From assembly GCA_964584985.1 (NCBI GenBank), contig CAZPBK010000003.1:1-64000 (forward strand): a DNA stretch of 64,000 bases, in the 5' to 3' direction. Both the position numbers and the translations under genes were made by a program. This DNA is from JABMRF01 sp964584985 (lineage in GTDB: Bacteria; Patescibacteriota; Patescibacteriia; UBA11705; JABHMO01). Within the stretch, counting starts at the first letter, position 1; each line of letters starts with the position of its first letter. The notes beneath the pieces are model-generated. The model did no database searches. It worked only from the letters and a program-made list of their open reading frames with translations, and was not told the DNA's origin. Below are positions 51,001 through 59,453 of this stretch, piece by piece.

Positions 51001-51645
51001 ATGTTGGAACACTATGAATTGACTTACATTGTGCCGGTAAAGTTCATTGATGATGAATTAAAAAAGGTAAGCGATGAGGTCAACGCTTTAATTAAGAAAT
51101 TTAACGGCCAAATTACCGAAGATTATATTCTCGGGAGACAAAAATTGGCTTATCCGATCAAAAAAGAGCACCAAGGAACCTATATGGTGGTTGAATTTGA
51201 TATGGAAACTGAAGATTTAAAAAAGCTTAATACTCAACTTGATCTAATGAATGAAGTTTTGCGTCATTTAATTGTTAGGAAACGAGTAAAAACCGAAGAG
51301 GAAATTAAAAAAGAACAAGCTATTCAAGAAAAATTACGCAAACAAAAAGAAAAAGAGCTTGATGAGGAAAGACAAGAAGAAAAGGAATCAGTTAAAAATC
51401 AGTCTTCGGTAACCAAAAAAGAAGAACCAAAAGTATCTGAAGAAAAAAAGGAAACTGAAGAAGAAAAAGAAAATAAAGAAAGCAAAGAAGAAGAGAAAAA
51501 GAGAAAAGAGATGAAAGAAGAAAAAGGACGGGAGAAAATCAAAAAAGAGACAAAAGAGAACAAAGAAGAAAAACAAGGTTCGGATGAAGTTATGGAAGAT
51601 TTAGATGATAAACTTGATAAAATTTTAGCAGATGATATTCTTTAA
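51001..51645 (+). CDS. rpsF: ribosomal protein bS6 with long charged extension
   Basis: bS6 binds 16S rRNA together with S18. The usual domain covers residues 1-100 (MLEHYELTYIVPVKF, then QKLAYPIKKEHQGTYMVVEF). It is followed by about 110 residues made mostly of Lys and Glu, ending in an acidic helix (DDKLDKILADDIL). The family is normally 95-135 residues, so the protein is nearly doubled. It starts an rpsF-ssb-rpsR-efp order. No SD precedes the ATG. Confidence 0.96.
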   Translation: MLEHYELTYIVPVKFIDDELKKVSDEVNALIKKFNGQITEDYILGRQKLAYPIKKEHQGTYMVVEFDMETEDLKKLNTQLDLMNEVLRHLIVRKRVKTEEEIKKEQAIQEKLRKQKEKELDEERQEEKESVKNQSSVTKKEEPKVSEEKKETEEEKENKESKEEEKKRKEMKEEKGREKIKKETKENKEEKQGSDEVMEDLDDKLDKILADDIL

Positions 51646-51708
51646 GAAAGACCGGGCATGGTTGGATGTGAAATTATTTGAAAATTTTAAAAATAATCTT
51701 CAACAAAT

Positions 51709-52212
51709 ATGGATTTAAACAAAGCAATGATAATCGGTCGCTTGACCAGAGATCCCGAGGTTAGAACCACACCTCAGGGAACATCAGTAGCCAACTTTTC
51801 CGTGGCCACCAATTTTGTTTGGATGGATCAGCAAGGACAAAAACAAGAAAAAGTGGAGTTCCATGATATTGTGGTTTGGCGTAAACTGGCTGATATTTGC
51901 GGACAATATTTAAAAAAAGGCAGTAAAGTTTATTTGGAAGGACGACTGCAAACACGAGACTGGGAGGGGCAAGACGGTGTTAAAAGATACAGAACGGAAA
52001 TTATTGCCGACAATATGATTATGTTGGACAGGGCCGGTAGTGGACAAGGTCAAAATTCTAATCAGAATTTTTCCCGACAAAATAAAACGGAAAATGAAGT
52101 GCCAACTGTTCAAGTTGATGAAGATACCGCTTTACCGGGAGGAAATGACCAAAAATCAGATAATAATTCAGGTTCTGATGAAGAGATTAAAATAGAAAAT
52201 ATACCATTTTAA
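51709..52212 (+). CDS. ssb: single-stranded DNA-binding protein
   Basis: SSB coats single-stranded DNA during replication and repair. The 167-residue protein has the OB-fold (about 1-110: MDLNKAMIIGRLTRDPEVRTTPQG, VEFHDIVVWRKLADICGQYLKKGSKVYLEG) written here in parts, a disordered Gln/Asn-rich linker, and the acidic tip ending IENIPF that binds partner proteins. It lies between rpsF and rpsR as in most bacteria. Confidence 0.97.
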   Translation: MDLNKAMIIGRLTRDPEVRTTPQGTSVANFSVATNFVWMDQQGQKQEKVEFHDIVVWRKLADICGQYLKKGSKVYLEGRLQTRDWEGQDGVKRYRTEIIADNMIMLDRAGSGQGQNSNQNFSRQNKTENEVPTVQVDEDTALPGGNDQKSDNNSGSDEEIKIENIPF

Positions 52213-52227
52213 TAAACAATTACTTAT

Positions 52228-52449
52228 ATGAAAAATATTTTGAAAAAGGAAAAAAAATGTCATTTTTGTGTAAATGGAATTAAGGATCTAGATTATAAAG
52301 ACGCGCAAACCTTACGAAAGTTTATTTCTTCTCACGGAAAAATTGCGCCAAAAAGAAGAACAAAACTTTGTTCCAAGCATCAACGCGGTTTGGCTCAAGC
52401 GGTTAAACGCGCCAGGTTTATGGCTTTACTGCCTTTTGTTAATAAATAA
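52228..52449 (+). CDS. rpsR: ribosomal protein bS18
   Basis: bS18 partners S6 on the small subunit. The 73-residue protein has CHFCVNGIKDLDYKD at the start and the conserved LRKFISSHGKIAPKRRT and KHQRGLAQAVKRARFMALL blocks. The length is normal and there is no extension, in contrast to S6. It starts 15 bp after ssb. Confidence 0.97.
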   Translation: MKNILKKEKKCHFCVNGIKDLDYKDAQTLRKFISSHGKIAPKRRTKLCSKHQRGLAQAVKRARFMALLPFVNK

Positions 52450-52469
52450 AATTATTTGAAAATAGTTTT

Positions 52470-53030
52470 ATGTTGGATATATCACAGATTAAATTGGGCA
52501 GTATTGTTAAACACGAGGAGGCTCCTTATGTTATTATCTCCGCCGCTCAAAAACAGGTTGGCCGAGGTGGGTCAATCAAGGTTTTAAAAATGAAAAATTT
52601 AATTACCGGACGAGTTTTGGAAAAAACCATTCAAGGCAATGATAAAATGCCGGAAGCGGATTTAACCCGAAGTAAAGCTCAATATTTATATTCCGAGGAA
52701 GGCGAAGCCTATTTCATGGACAATGAATCTTTTGAACAGTTTAGTTTTTCCAAGGAAAATCTGGGGCAGACCATAAATTATTTAAAAGAAGGAACCGATG
52801 TTATTGTTTTAAATTTTGAAGGTAAACCGGTTTCCGTTGACTTACCGGTAAAAATAGATTTGCAGGTAATTGAAGCGCCTCCGGGAGTAAAAGGCGATAC
52901 TGCCGGCACAGCCACCAAAACCATTACTTTGGAAACAGGTTATGAGGTCAATGCTCCGCTGTTTATAAAAAAAGGCGACAAAGTCAGAATTAATACGGAA
53001 ACAGGGGAATATGTGGAAAGAGTAAAATAA
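52470..53030 (+). CDS. efp: translation elongation factor P
   Basis: EF-P relieves ribosome stalling at proline stretches. The 186-residue protein has the three beta-barrel domains of the family. At the functional tip of domain I the sequence reads KQVGRGGSIKVLKMKN with Arg at position 32, as in the EarP-type (rhamnosylated) class, rather than the Lys used by EpmA-type proteins. The C-terminal signature KTITLETGYEVNAPLFIKKGD is present. It follows rpsR by 20 bp. Confidence 0.96.
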   Translation: MLDISQIKLGSIVKHEEAPYVIISAAQKQVGRGGSIKVLKMKNLITGRVLEKTIQGNDKMPEADLTRSKAQYLYSEEGEAYFMDNESFEQFSFSKENLGQTINYLKEGTDVIVLNFEGKPVSVDLPVKIDLQVIEAPPGVKGDTAGTATKTITLETGYEVNAPLFIKKGDKVRINTETGEYVERVK

Positions 53031-53052
53031 GAAAAATTATTATAATAAGAAA

Positions 53053-53078
53053 AACACCCGATGATTTGGGTGTTTTTT
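53053..53078 (+). terminator. terminator of the rpsF-efp unit
   Basis: AACACCC / GGGTGTT with loop GATGATTT, then a run of T. Confidence 0.9.
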
Positions 53079-53252
53079 TATAAAATTAGTTGAATTTTGT
53101 TTTTAGTGCTTGACAATTTGCAATAAGTTTGATGTAGTAATAGGTTCTTTTACAAGGTCTTGATGAATTGTTTAGCCAAGGGTTGGTTAAAAAGGTCATC
53201 ACGGCGCCGACGGTCAGTAGCACTTAGGAGCTACTTTCCAAGGAGGAGTGTT

Positions 53253-54278
53253 ATGAAAAATTGTGCGGATTGTGTTGAGGTTGAGAAACTTAGAAAACTG
53301 GAAGAAGCCACCCCGGCGAGTTTGTTCTGGATTTTGTTGGTAAGTTTTTTGGCTTATCTTCTGGCTTGGGTTGTGTTTTTTCGTTCTGACAGTCCGGCAG
53401 GTCATCCAATAATAGCTATATGTTTGACAGTAGGAGCTGTTGGCCTGATAAGTTTTTTCGTGAATATGGTTCGCCTGGGGAGGAAGCACAAGATTCAGCT
53501 TTACCTGTTTGAACTGGATGGCCAATTGCACCTCCACGATCGGAAACACATTGTGCAGAACAATGTGAAAACGACCGAGTGGTACACTCTGAATCGGACC
53601 AAGATTACGAAGACCATCTACGAGATCTATTTTCAAGGAGGAGAATGGATCTGCCGACGAATAGCCAATACTTTGGATTGGCGTTTGATGGGAGCCACTT
53701 GTGTTGTGCGTTCCCCAGGTCGCTTGATTTCTTCTCTGGCAGATCCACTAAGGGGAGGTGAGTTTTGTTTTCGGTCAGGTCATTCTGGACTCCAAATTTG
53801 CGGTCTGAGTTTTCGCCAAATGCAGTATTTGGGAAAGAGATTGGAATTTTTGGAAAGATCCCTTGGGACTTTTAGCCAAGTCAATGAGCTTTATGCCTTG
53901 CAAGAACTTTGGCAAAAGCTAATGGCTCAAATGAGCCGGGATTTGGCTGAAACTAAAAGCGCTACTCGTTCACCGATCGGCGAGTATGTGCAGGATTATC
54001 TTGAAGAGCTGAGATTGGGAATTTTAAGTACCCAGTCCTATAGAGGTTGGGGAAAAACAAAAGCACAACTTGGTGCGGAAGATAAGGAGAATATTGAACA
54101 TTTTCTTGTCTATGATCTGGCCAAGATCCTGCCAAGGTTGCCGGTCTACGAAAAGGCCTATGTGGCCAAGAAAAAAGAGCGAGGCCGGCCACTGACCAAG
54201 CCTGATCTAGAAGAAGCCGGAAAAGAAGCCGAAAAAGAAACTCCCAAAGAAACAAAGGAGGAAAAAGAACAGGAGTAA
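53253..54278 (+). CDS. hypothetical membrane protein with charged tail (SD-led)
   Basis: A 341-residue protein with a CxxC near the start (MKNCADCVEVEKL), two membrane spans (about 24-44 and 51-72), then a large soluble part. The soluble part has a beta-rich stretch (about 80-200) and helices (about 205-290). The C-terminal 40 residues are Glu/Lys-rich. No family is recognised. The ATG at 53253 follows AAGGAGGAGTGTT; the upstream in-frame ATG at 53160 lacks an SD. The GC content is clearly higher than in neighbouring genes, suggesting acquisition. Confidence 0.65.
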   Translation: MKNCADCVEVEKLRKLEEATPASLFWILLVSFLAYLLAWVVFFRSDSPAGHPIIAICLTVGAVGLISFFVNMVRLGRKHKIQLYLFELDGQLHLHDRKHIVQNNVKTTEWYTLNRTKITKTIYEIYFQGGEWICRRIANTLDWRLMGATCVVRSPGRLISSLADPLRGGEFCFRSGHSGLQICGLSFRQMQYLGKRLEFLERSLGTFSQVNELYALQELWQKLMAQMSRDLAETKSATRSPIGEYVQDYLEELRLGILSTQSYRGWGKTKAQLGAEDKENIEHFLVYDLAKILPRLPVYEKAYVAKKKERGRPLTKPDLEEAGKEAEKETPKETKEEKEQE

Positions 54279-54297
54279 TCTTTTTCGGATAAAATAG

Positions 54298-54331
54298 AAA
54301 AAGAGCTTCAAGCAAGTTTGGAGCTCTTTTT
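54298..54331 (+). terminator. terminator of the 53.3-54.3 kb gene
   Basis: AAAAAGAGCT pairs with AGCTCTTTTT around a 14-base loop, followed by TTGTTTTT. Confidence 0.85.
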
Positions 54332-54431
54332 TGTTTTTAAATCAAGTTTGACATTGTTCGGATTTTTTGTTAAATTAATTTGAGTGTTTTGTTCTTTTGC
54401 TTAATAAACAGAAAATCACCAAGGAGTAGAT

Positions 54432-54731
54432 ATGCTGGCGGAAATTTTTGATAAAGTATTAAGAAGAGTGGATATCCGGGAACAAATGATCAAGATTAGG
54501 ATAGAGATAATAATCTTGAATCAAATGAATGAAGAGGGATTTGATCAATTGATTTTGGGAGAAAAGCGTCAATTCATTATTGATGAACTGTTGGAGGTAA
54601 AAGAGCAGGTTGATTTGTCGGTTAAGCAAAATGAGCGACTGGAGTTTAAGTACGGCCTTGAAGAATTGAATCGAGTTTGTCGGGACAACCGATTGAGTGT
54701 ATCTTTGGGGTTGTCTGTTATTTGCGGGTGA
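54432..54731 (+). CDS. hypothetical small helical protein (SD-led)
   Basis: A 99-residue acidic helical protein. A TTGACA-17-TAAATT promoter lies near 54347-54375 and AAGGAG lies before the ATG. The C-terminal part (YGLEELNRVCRDNRLSVSLGL) resembles the end of the next gene (GVRELEQMCQEPLLAIQLKF), so the two may be distant paralogs. Function is unknown. Confidence 0.6.
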   Translation: MLAEIFDKVLRRVDIREQMIKIRIEIIILNQMNEEGFDQLILGEKRQFIIDELLEVKEQVDLSVKQNERLEFKYGLEELNRVCRDNRLSVSLGLSVICG

Positions 54732-54758
54732 TAAACATTTTTTATTAAAGGAGGAAGA

Positions 54759-55037
54759 ATGGATAGAAGAGGTAGATTTGAAGAATTGAGAAAAGAAATT
54801 GAACTTTTGAATAAGTTTTTTTTAGATGGGAGTGTTACTGATAAGCAACTGTTTGCTAAACGAGAGGAAGTAAGGAATAGCTTTCATCAATTTTATCAAG
54901 AGTGCCATCCGAGTAATTCGGAGCCTCAATTTTCCAACTTTTTTTATGAAGGAGTGCGGGAATTGGAACAAATGTGTCAGGAGCCTTTACTGGCGATTCA
55001 ACTAAAATTTGTTTTGAGAAATTACTCGAACAAATAA
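54759..55037 (+). CDS. hypothetical small helical protein, likely paralog (SD-led)
   Basis: A 92-residue helical protein 27 bp after the previous gene with its own AAAGGAGG. Both proteins start with a charged helix and end with the same pattern of E-L, a single Cys and a hydrophobic stretch. They share one promoter and the terminator at 55046-55068. Function is unknown. Confidence 0.6.
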   Translation: MDRRGRFEELRKEIELLNKFFLDGSVTDKQLFAKREEVRNSFHQFYQECHPSNSEPQFSNFFYEGVRELEQMCQEPLLAIQLKFVLRNYSNK

Positions 55038-55045
55038 AAGAATAT

Positions 55046-55075
55046 CCGGATGGAACATTTTCATCCGGTTTTTTT
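55046..55075 (+). terminator. terminator of the paired small genes
   Basis: CCGGATG / CATCCGG, seven perfect pairs, then T8. Confidence 0.9.
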
Positions 55076-55085
55076 TATAAAAAAA

Positions 55086-55106
55086 GGTCGGAAGTTAATT
55101 CCGACC
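55086..55106 (-). terminator. terminator of recA
   Basis: GGTCGGAA / TTCCGACC, eight perfect pairs. On the minus strand it is followed by T7. It is 29 bp past the recA stop. Confidence 0.9.
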
Positions 55107-55135
55107 CTAGAGTTTTTATAAAGCGATAATTTAGC

Positions 55136-56161
55136 TTATTGTTCTTGTTTCCTTTCGTCTTCAACAGCTTGCCATATTTGTTTTTTTATTTTTTTAATAA
55201 GGGGGCTGTTTTCTCTTAAATACTTTTTGGCTTTTTCTCGGCCAACTCCCAGTTTTTCTTCATTATAGGAGTAAGAGTTTCCCGATTTGTTTATTAGGTC
55301 AAATTCAATGCCCGTATCTAAAATATCTCCGGAAACAGAAATCCCTTCATTATACATTATATCAAATTCACAGGTTTGAAAGGGGGCAGCCACTTTATTT
55401 TTAACCACTTTTACTTTTACTCGGTTTCCGATGGTTTTATCAGCTTTTTTTATTTGGGCTGCGCGACGCACTTCAATTCTGACAGAACTGTAAAATTTAA
55501 GGGCTGTTCCTCCGGTGGTAGTTTCCGGATTGCCGAAAAATACGCCGATTTTTTGTCTGGTTTGGTTAATGAAAACAACCGTGGTTTTGGTTTTTCCCAC
55601 AATACTGGCCAGTTTTCTCAAAGCTTGGCTCATCAAACGCGCTTGCAATCCCATATGTGCATCGCCCATTTCTCCTTCAATTTCCGCCTTTGGGGTTAAA
55701 GCGGCAACTGAATCGATTACAACTATATCCATGGCGTTGGATCTGACCAGAGTTTCCACAATTTCCAAGGCTTGCTCACCGGTGTCCGGTTGGGAAATAA
55801 ACATTTCATTAATGTTTATCCCTATTTTTTTAGCATAATCCGGGTCAAGCGCATGTTCAGCGTCAATAAAAGCGGCCGTACCTCCTGTTTTTTGCACTTC
55901 TGAAACAATATGTTGAGCCAAGGTGGTTTTACCGGAAGACTCAGGTCCGAAAATTTCAATAATTCGTCCTCTTGGTACTCCGCCAACACCCAGAGCAATA
56001 TCCAGAGAAACACTGCCGGTGGGTATGGATTCCACATTCATGGTTCCGGCCTCTCCCAATTTCATTATTGAGCCTTCGCCGAATTTTTGCTGAATTTGCG
56101 ATATGGCGTCTTGAGCCGCTTGATCCTTGGGATCATCTTTTTTTTGTTTTTTTTCAGTCAT
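55136..56161 (-). CDS. recA: recombinase RecA
   Basis: RecA forms filaments on single-stranded DNA and drives homologous recombination. The 341-residue protein has Walker A GPESSGKT (72-79), the Walker B region VVIDSVAAL, loop L2 VFINQTRQKIGVFFGNPETTTGG (read in two parts), and the C-terminal domain. Of the SOS components no lexA is nearby and no clear SOS box is seen upstream. It precedes a rodZ-like gene and ftsK in the same orientation on the far side. Confidence 0.98.
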   Translation of the reverse strand: MTEKKQKKDDPKDQAAQDAISQIQQKFGEGSIMKLGEAGTMNVESIPTGSVSLDIALGVGGVPRGRIIEIFGPESSGKTTLAQHIVSEVQKTGGTAAFIDAEHALDPDYAKKIGININEMFISQPDTGEQALEIVETLVRSNAMDIVVIDSVAALTPKAEIEGEMGDAHMGLQARLMSQALRKLASIVGKTKTTVVFINQTRQKIGVFFGNPETTTGGTALKFYSSVRIEVRRAAQIKKADKTIGNRVKVKVVKNKVAAPFQTCEFDIMYNEGISVSGDILDTGIEFDLINKSGNSYSYNEEKLGVGREKAKKYLRENSPLIKKIKKQIWQAVEDERKQEQ

Positions 56162-56221
56162 ATTCTTACTTCAATTATTTAAGCATGGAAAATTTTTGAA
56201 GTATTATTTCTTAAATTATTT

Positions 56222-56914
56222 CTAATTGGTTTTTGTTGAACTTTTCACTATTACTTGACGATAGACTGTTTGGTCTTTACTGTGTTTTTTTTGGGCTGAT
56301 ATTTTAATTATATTTAAGCCTTTTTGTAAATCCAGGTTTAAAGAGAAGTTTCCGTTTTGATCACTCAAAAGAGGTCGTTCGTTAATGGTAAGGTTAACTT
56401 CCTTTTCTGTTTTTCCGTTTATTTCCACCCGATTTTTGTCAGTGATGAAATTTTTTGGAGGGGAAAAAAGTACAAGTCTTGGCGGTGATATTATTTTATT
56501 TACTTCCCATCCCAAATAGCCGATTATCAAGATTATGCAAATTGAAACAGCCAGATACTTAAGTATTTTGGGATTTAAAAATACATTCAAAAATCTTTTC
56601 TGCCAACTTGGTTTACTATCCTTTTTTTTAAGGCGTGTTTGATGGTATGTTTTTTTTTCTTTGTAAAAAAAATCAATTACCGTATTCGGGTTTAGATCCA
56701 GCAGTTCCGCGTAGTTTTTTAACATATTAATAGTGTAGATGTCGGCCGGTAGGGCTTGATAGTTATTTTTTTCCAGATCTTTTATATACCTGGGATTTAA
56801 CTGTATTTTTTTGGCGGCGTTTTCCGCGGATAGACCTTTTTGTTGGCGATGTTGAGCCAATTTTTCTCCCAAGGTTTCAATGGATTTTATTTTTTTTTTG
56901 GTAAAACCGCTCAT
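56222..56914 (-). CDS. RodZ-like helix-turn-helix membrane protein
   Basis: A 230-residue protein. The N-terminal HTH (about 14-80: LGEKLAQHRQQKGLSAENAA, LNPRYIKDLEKNNYQALP) is of the RodZ/HTH_25 type. One membrane span lies at about 118-138, and the outer part (about 145-225) has an Ig-like beta fold (KNFITDKNRVEINGKTEKEV). RodZ links MreB to the envelope in rods; no mreB is in the window. It is 11 bp after ftsK on the same strand, so a cell-shape and division unit is likely. Confidence 0.85.
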   Translation of the reverse strand: MSGFTKKKIKSIETLGEKLAQHRQQKGLSAENAAKKIQLNPRYIKDLEKNNYQALPADIYTINMLKNYAELLDLNPNTVIDFFYKEKKTYHQTRLKKKDSKPSWQKRFLNVFLNPKILKYLAVSICIILIIGYLGWEVNKIISPPRLVLFSPPKNFITDKNRVEINGKTEKEVNLTINERPLLSDQNGNFSLNLDLQKGLNIIKISAQKKHSKDQTVYRQVIVKSSTKTN

Positions 56915-56925
56915 TTTTTTATTGA

Positions 56926-59358
56926 TTAATAAATTTCATCATCCGGTGACCGTCGCTTTTTATTGCCATCGTTTTTGTCCTCTTCCTCGTAAAGATCTTC
57001 ATCTTCGTCTTTATCTTGGTTATTTTCTTCATCTTCTTGTTCAAAATCATTTTGTGTCTCTTCATTTTCAATATCCTTATCGTAATCATTATCTTCCTCG
57101 TCTTTTTCGCTATCATCCGTATAGGTATCAGGTTCGTTTTCTTCGTAAGAATCTTCCGAGGAAGAAAAATCCTGTTCTTGATTTTTCGAAGTCCCTGTTT
57201 CAGCCGGAATGGAGTCTTCCGGTGAAGCTGATTGCATTTGATTTTTGTCCACCAAAATATCTCGCGGCTTGGCTCCGTCGGCCGGTCCGACTATGCCGGC
57301 TTCTTCCAAAAGATCAATCAATCTGGCGGCTCGGGCGTAGCCGACACGGAGTTTTCTTTGCAAAAATGAAGCGGAGGCTTTGCCGGCTTGGATAACCGTT
57401 TTTTTAGCTTCATCAAAAAGCTCATCCTCTTCACCGCCGTTAAAGTCAAAACTGGTGGAGGAAGAAGAAGGTTTTTCAGTGATATCATCATGATAATCGG
57501 TTTCTCCCTGGCAAGCGTTTTTAAGATAATTGACAATGCGTTTTGTTTCTTCGTCGCTGATAAAGGCGCCTTGTAATCTTCTGGGTTTACCAAATTTTGG
57601 AGAAACAAATAAACAGTCACCCTTACCTACCAATTTTTCCGCTCCGGCACTATCCAAGATGGTTCGCGAATCCATTAAAGAGGCTACGCTGAAAGCGATT
57701 CTGGCCGGTATATTGGCCTTGATTAAACCAGTTATAACATCAACCGATGGTCTTTGTGTGGCGACGATAAGGTGAATGCCGACGGCGCGAGCCATTTGTG
57801 TTAAACGAATAATACAGGCTTCCACTTCAGCGGCGGCCGCAACCATTAGATCGGCCAACTCATCAATTATAATTACCAATTTAGGCATTTTTTCTTTGGC
57901 GGTCTTATTGTAGCTGTCGATGTTTCGTTTTTTTTCTTGAGCCAGAACATCAAATCTTCTGTCCATCTCGGAAATAGCCCAACGCAAAGCATAAACGGTT
58001 TTGGTGACATCAGTGATTACCGGGGTTAACAAATGGGGGATTCCGTTATAAATTGGGAATTCCACTCTTTTCGGATCAACCAGAATTAAGCGTAAGGAGT
58101 CGGGGTTGTTTTGATATAGCAAGCTGGTAATAATGGTATTCAAGCAAACACTTTTACCGGATCCGGTGGCGCCGGCCACCAAGAGATGAGGCATTTTGGC
58201 AATATCATCGGCCCAGCATTTTCCACTGACATCCTTACCGATCGCGGCCATTAAATTGGTATTTTGGTTTTTAAAAGCCGTAGATTCAATTATTTCTCTA
58301 ATTCTCACCATGGCCGGCTTTTGATTTGGAACTTCTATTCCCACCAAAGATTTTCCCGGTATAGGCGCCTCAATTCGAATGGGATGAGCGGCCAAAGCCA
58401 GCGCCAAGTCATTGTTAAGATTGGTTATTCTGGATAGTTTTACTCCTTGGGCCGGTTTTAGGGTATATTGCGTGACGGTCGGACCGACTTTTACTTCATC
58501 CATTTCCACATCAATTTTAAAGTTTTCCAATGTGCTTCTTATTTTCTCTTTACCGACCTTTATATCTCCACTGGTTGGTTTTGATTTTTTTCCGTCCAAG
58601 AGTTTTAATGGCAGGTCAACTCTAATTTTGGGACTTTTAAAGGTGGTTTCTTTTTTCTTTTCCGTTTTTTTATCAATAATTCGAGAGGGAGAAAATTTAA
58701 CATCTTCCACGGTCGTATCCGGATCTTCGGTGGGTTGTTCAAATTCTTCATCTTCATTAGGTTCTTCCGTTTCTTCATCGTCGTATTCTTCTTCCTCCTT
58801 GTTCTTTTTTAAATTCGGTGAAATATTTTTTATGCCGTCAAGTGAATTAAATAAAGATTCAATGCTGGTATTAAACATCAGTAATACACTGACAAAAAAC
58901 AAGCCAATCAAGATAATTAAACTGGCCCAAAATCCCAGATAAAGCATCAGGGGATAACTTAGGGCATATCCGACCATGCCGCCTCCCAGTCCGCTAAAAC
59001 AAAGATCAAAGGATTTTTCCAACGGTAATTTCAGGTGAAGAATGGATTGCAGACTGAAAACAAAAATTACAATACCAATGTAGTTTGAAAGAGTTATATT
59101 GTATTTGGCCGGTCGACAAAGGGCATAAGCAAGTACTATCAAAATTATAGGTAAAACAAATCTGCCCCAGCCAAAAGCTATTCCCACTCCCATGTCAATG
59201 TAAAAACCCGCTTTTCCCGCCAAATCCAAAAAACTTAGAATGAATAATACGGCCAAGGTAAAGAGTAAAATAATAATAATTCCTTTTTTGGTCTCAGGAC
59301 TTAAACTGTAATATTCGATTTCTTCATAATTTTTTTTATTTGATTTTTTCTTGGCCAT
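56926..59358 (-). CDS. ftsK: DNA translocase FtsK with acidic C-terminal tail
   Basis: FtsK pumps chromosome DNA through the division septum. The start at ATG 59358 (MAKKKSNKKN) gives 810 residues; earlier in-frame ATGs at 59400 and 59568 run into terminators and the upstream ncRNA. Four membrane spans lie at about 25-165, an acidic linker at 187-215, and the motor domain with Walker A AGATGSGKS (395-403) and LVDPKRVEF. The gamma DNA-reading domain (LQRKLRVGYARAARLIDLLEEAG) follows near residue 680. After it, about 95 residues are almost entirely Asp/Glu, an unusual addition. Confidence 0.96.
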   Translation of the reverse strand: MAKKKSNKKNYEEIEYYSLSPETKKGIIIILLFTLAVLFILSFLDLAGKAGFYIDMGVGIAFGWGRFVLPIILIVLAYALCRPAKYNITLSNYIGIVIFVFSLQSILHLKLPLEKSFDLCFSGLGGGMVGYALSYPLMLYLGFWASLIILIGLFFVSVLLMFNTSIESLFNSLDGIKNISPNLKKNKEEEEYDDEETEEPNEDEEFEQPTEDPDTTVEDVKFSPSRIIDKKTEKKKETTFKSPKIRVDLPLKLLDGKKSKPTSGDIKVGKEKIRSTLENFKIDVEMDEVKVGPTVTQYTLKPAQGVKLSRITNLNNDLALALAAHPIRIEAPIPGKSLVGIEVPNQKPAMVRIREIIESTAFKNQNTNLMAAIGKDVSGKCWADDIAKMPHLLVAGATGSGKSVCLNTIITSLLYQNNPDSLRLILVDPKRVEFPIYNGIPHLLTPVITDVTKTVYALRWAISEMDRRFDVLAQEKKRNIDSYNKTAKEKMPKLVIIIDELADLMVAAAAEVEACIIRLTQMARAVGIHLIVATQRPSVDVITGLIKANIPARIAFSVASLMDSRTILDSAGAEKLVGKGDCLFVSPKFGKPRRLQGAFISDEETKRIVNYLKNACQGETDYHDDITEKPSSSSTSFDFNGGEEDELFDEAKKTVIQAGKASASFLQRKLRVGYARAARLIDLLEEAGIVGPADGAKPRDILVDKNQMQSASPEDSIPAETGTSKNQEQDFSSSEDSYEENEPDTYTDDSEKDEEDNDYDKDIENEETQNDFEQEDEENNQDKDEDEDLYEEEDKNDGNKKRRSPDDEIY

Positions 59359-59420
59359 TTGTTTTATATTTATGTTTTTATCTATTTCTAATTTTATCAT
59401 AGATATAAAACAAAAAAAAG

Positions 59421-59439
59421 TCCGAAAGGATCGGTCGGA
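59421..59439 (-). terminator. second terminator before ftsK
   Basis: TCCGA / TCGGA stem with loop, followed on the minus strand by CTTTTTTTTG. With the ncRNA terminator at 59454-59490 it makes a tandem stop ahead of ftsK. Confidence 0.65.
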
Positions 59440-59453
59440 TAATGTTTTAAAAT

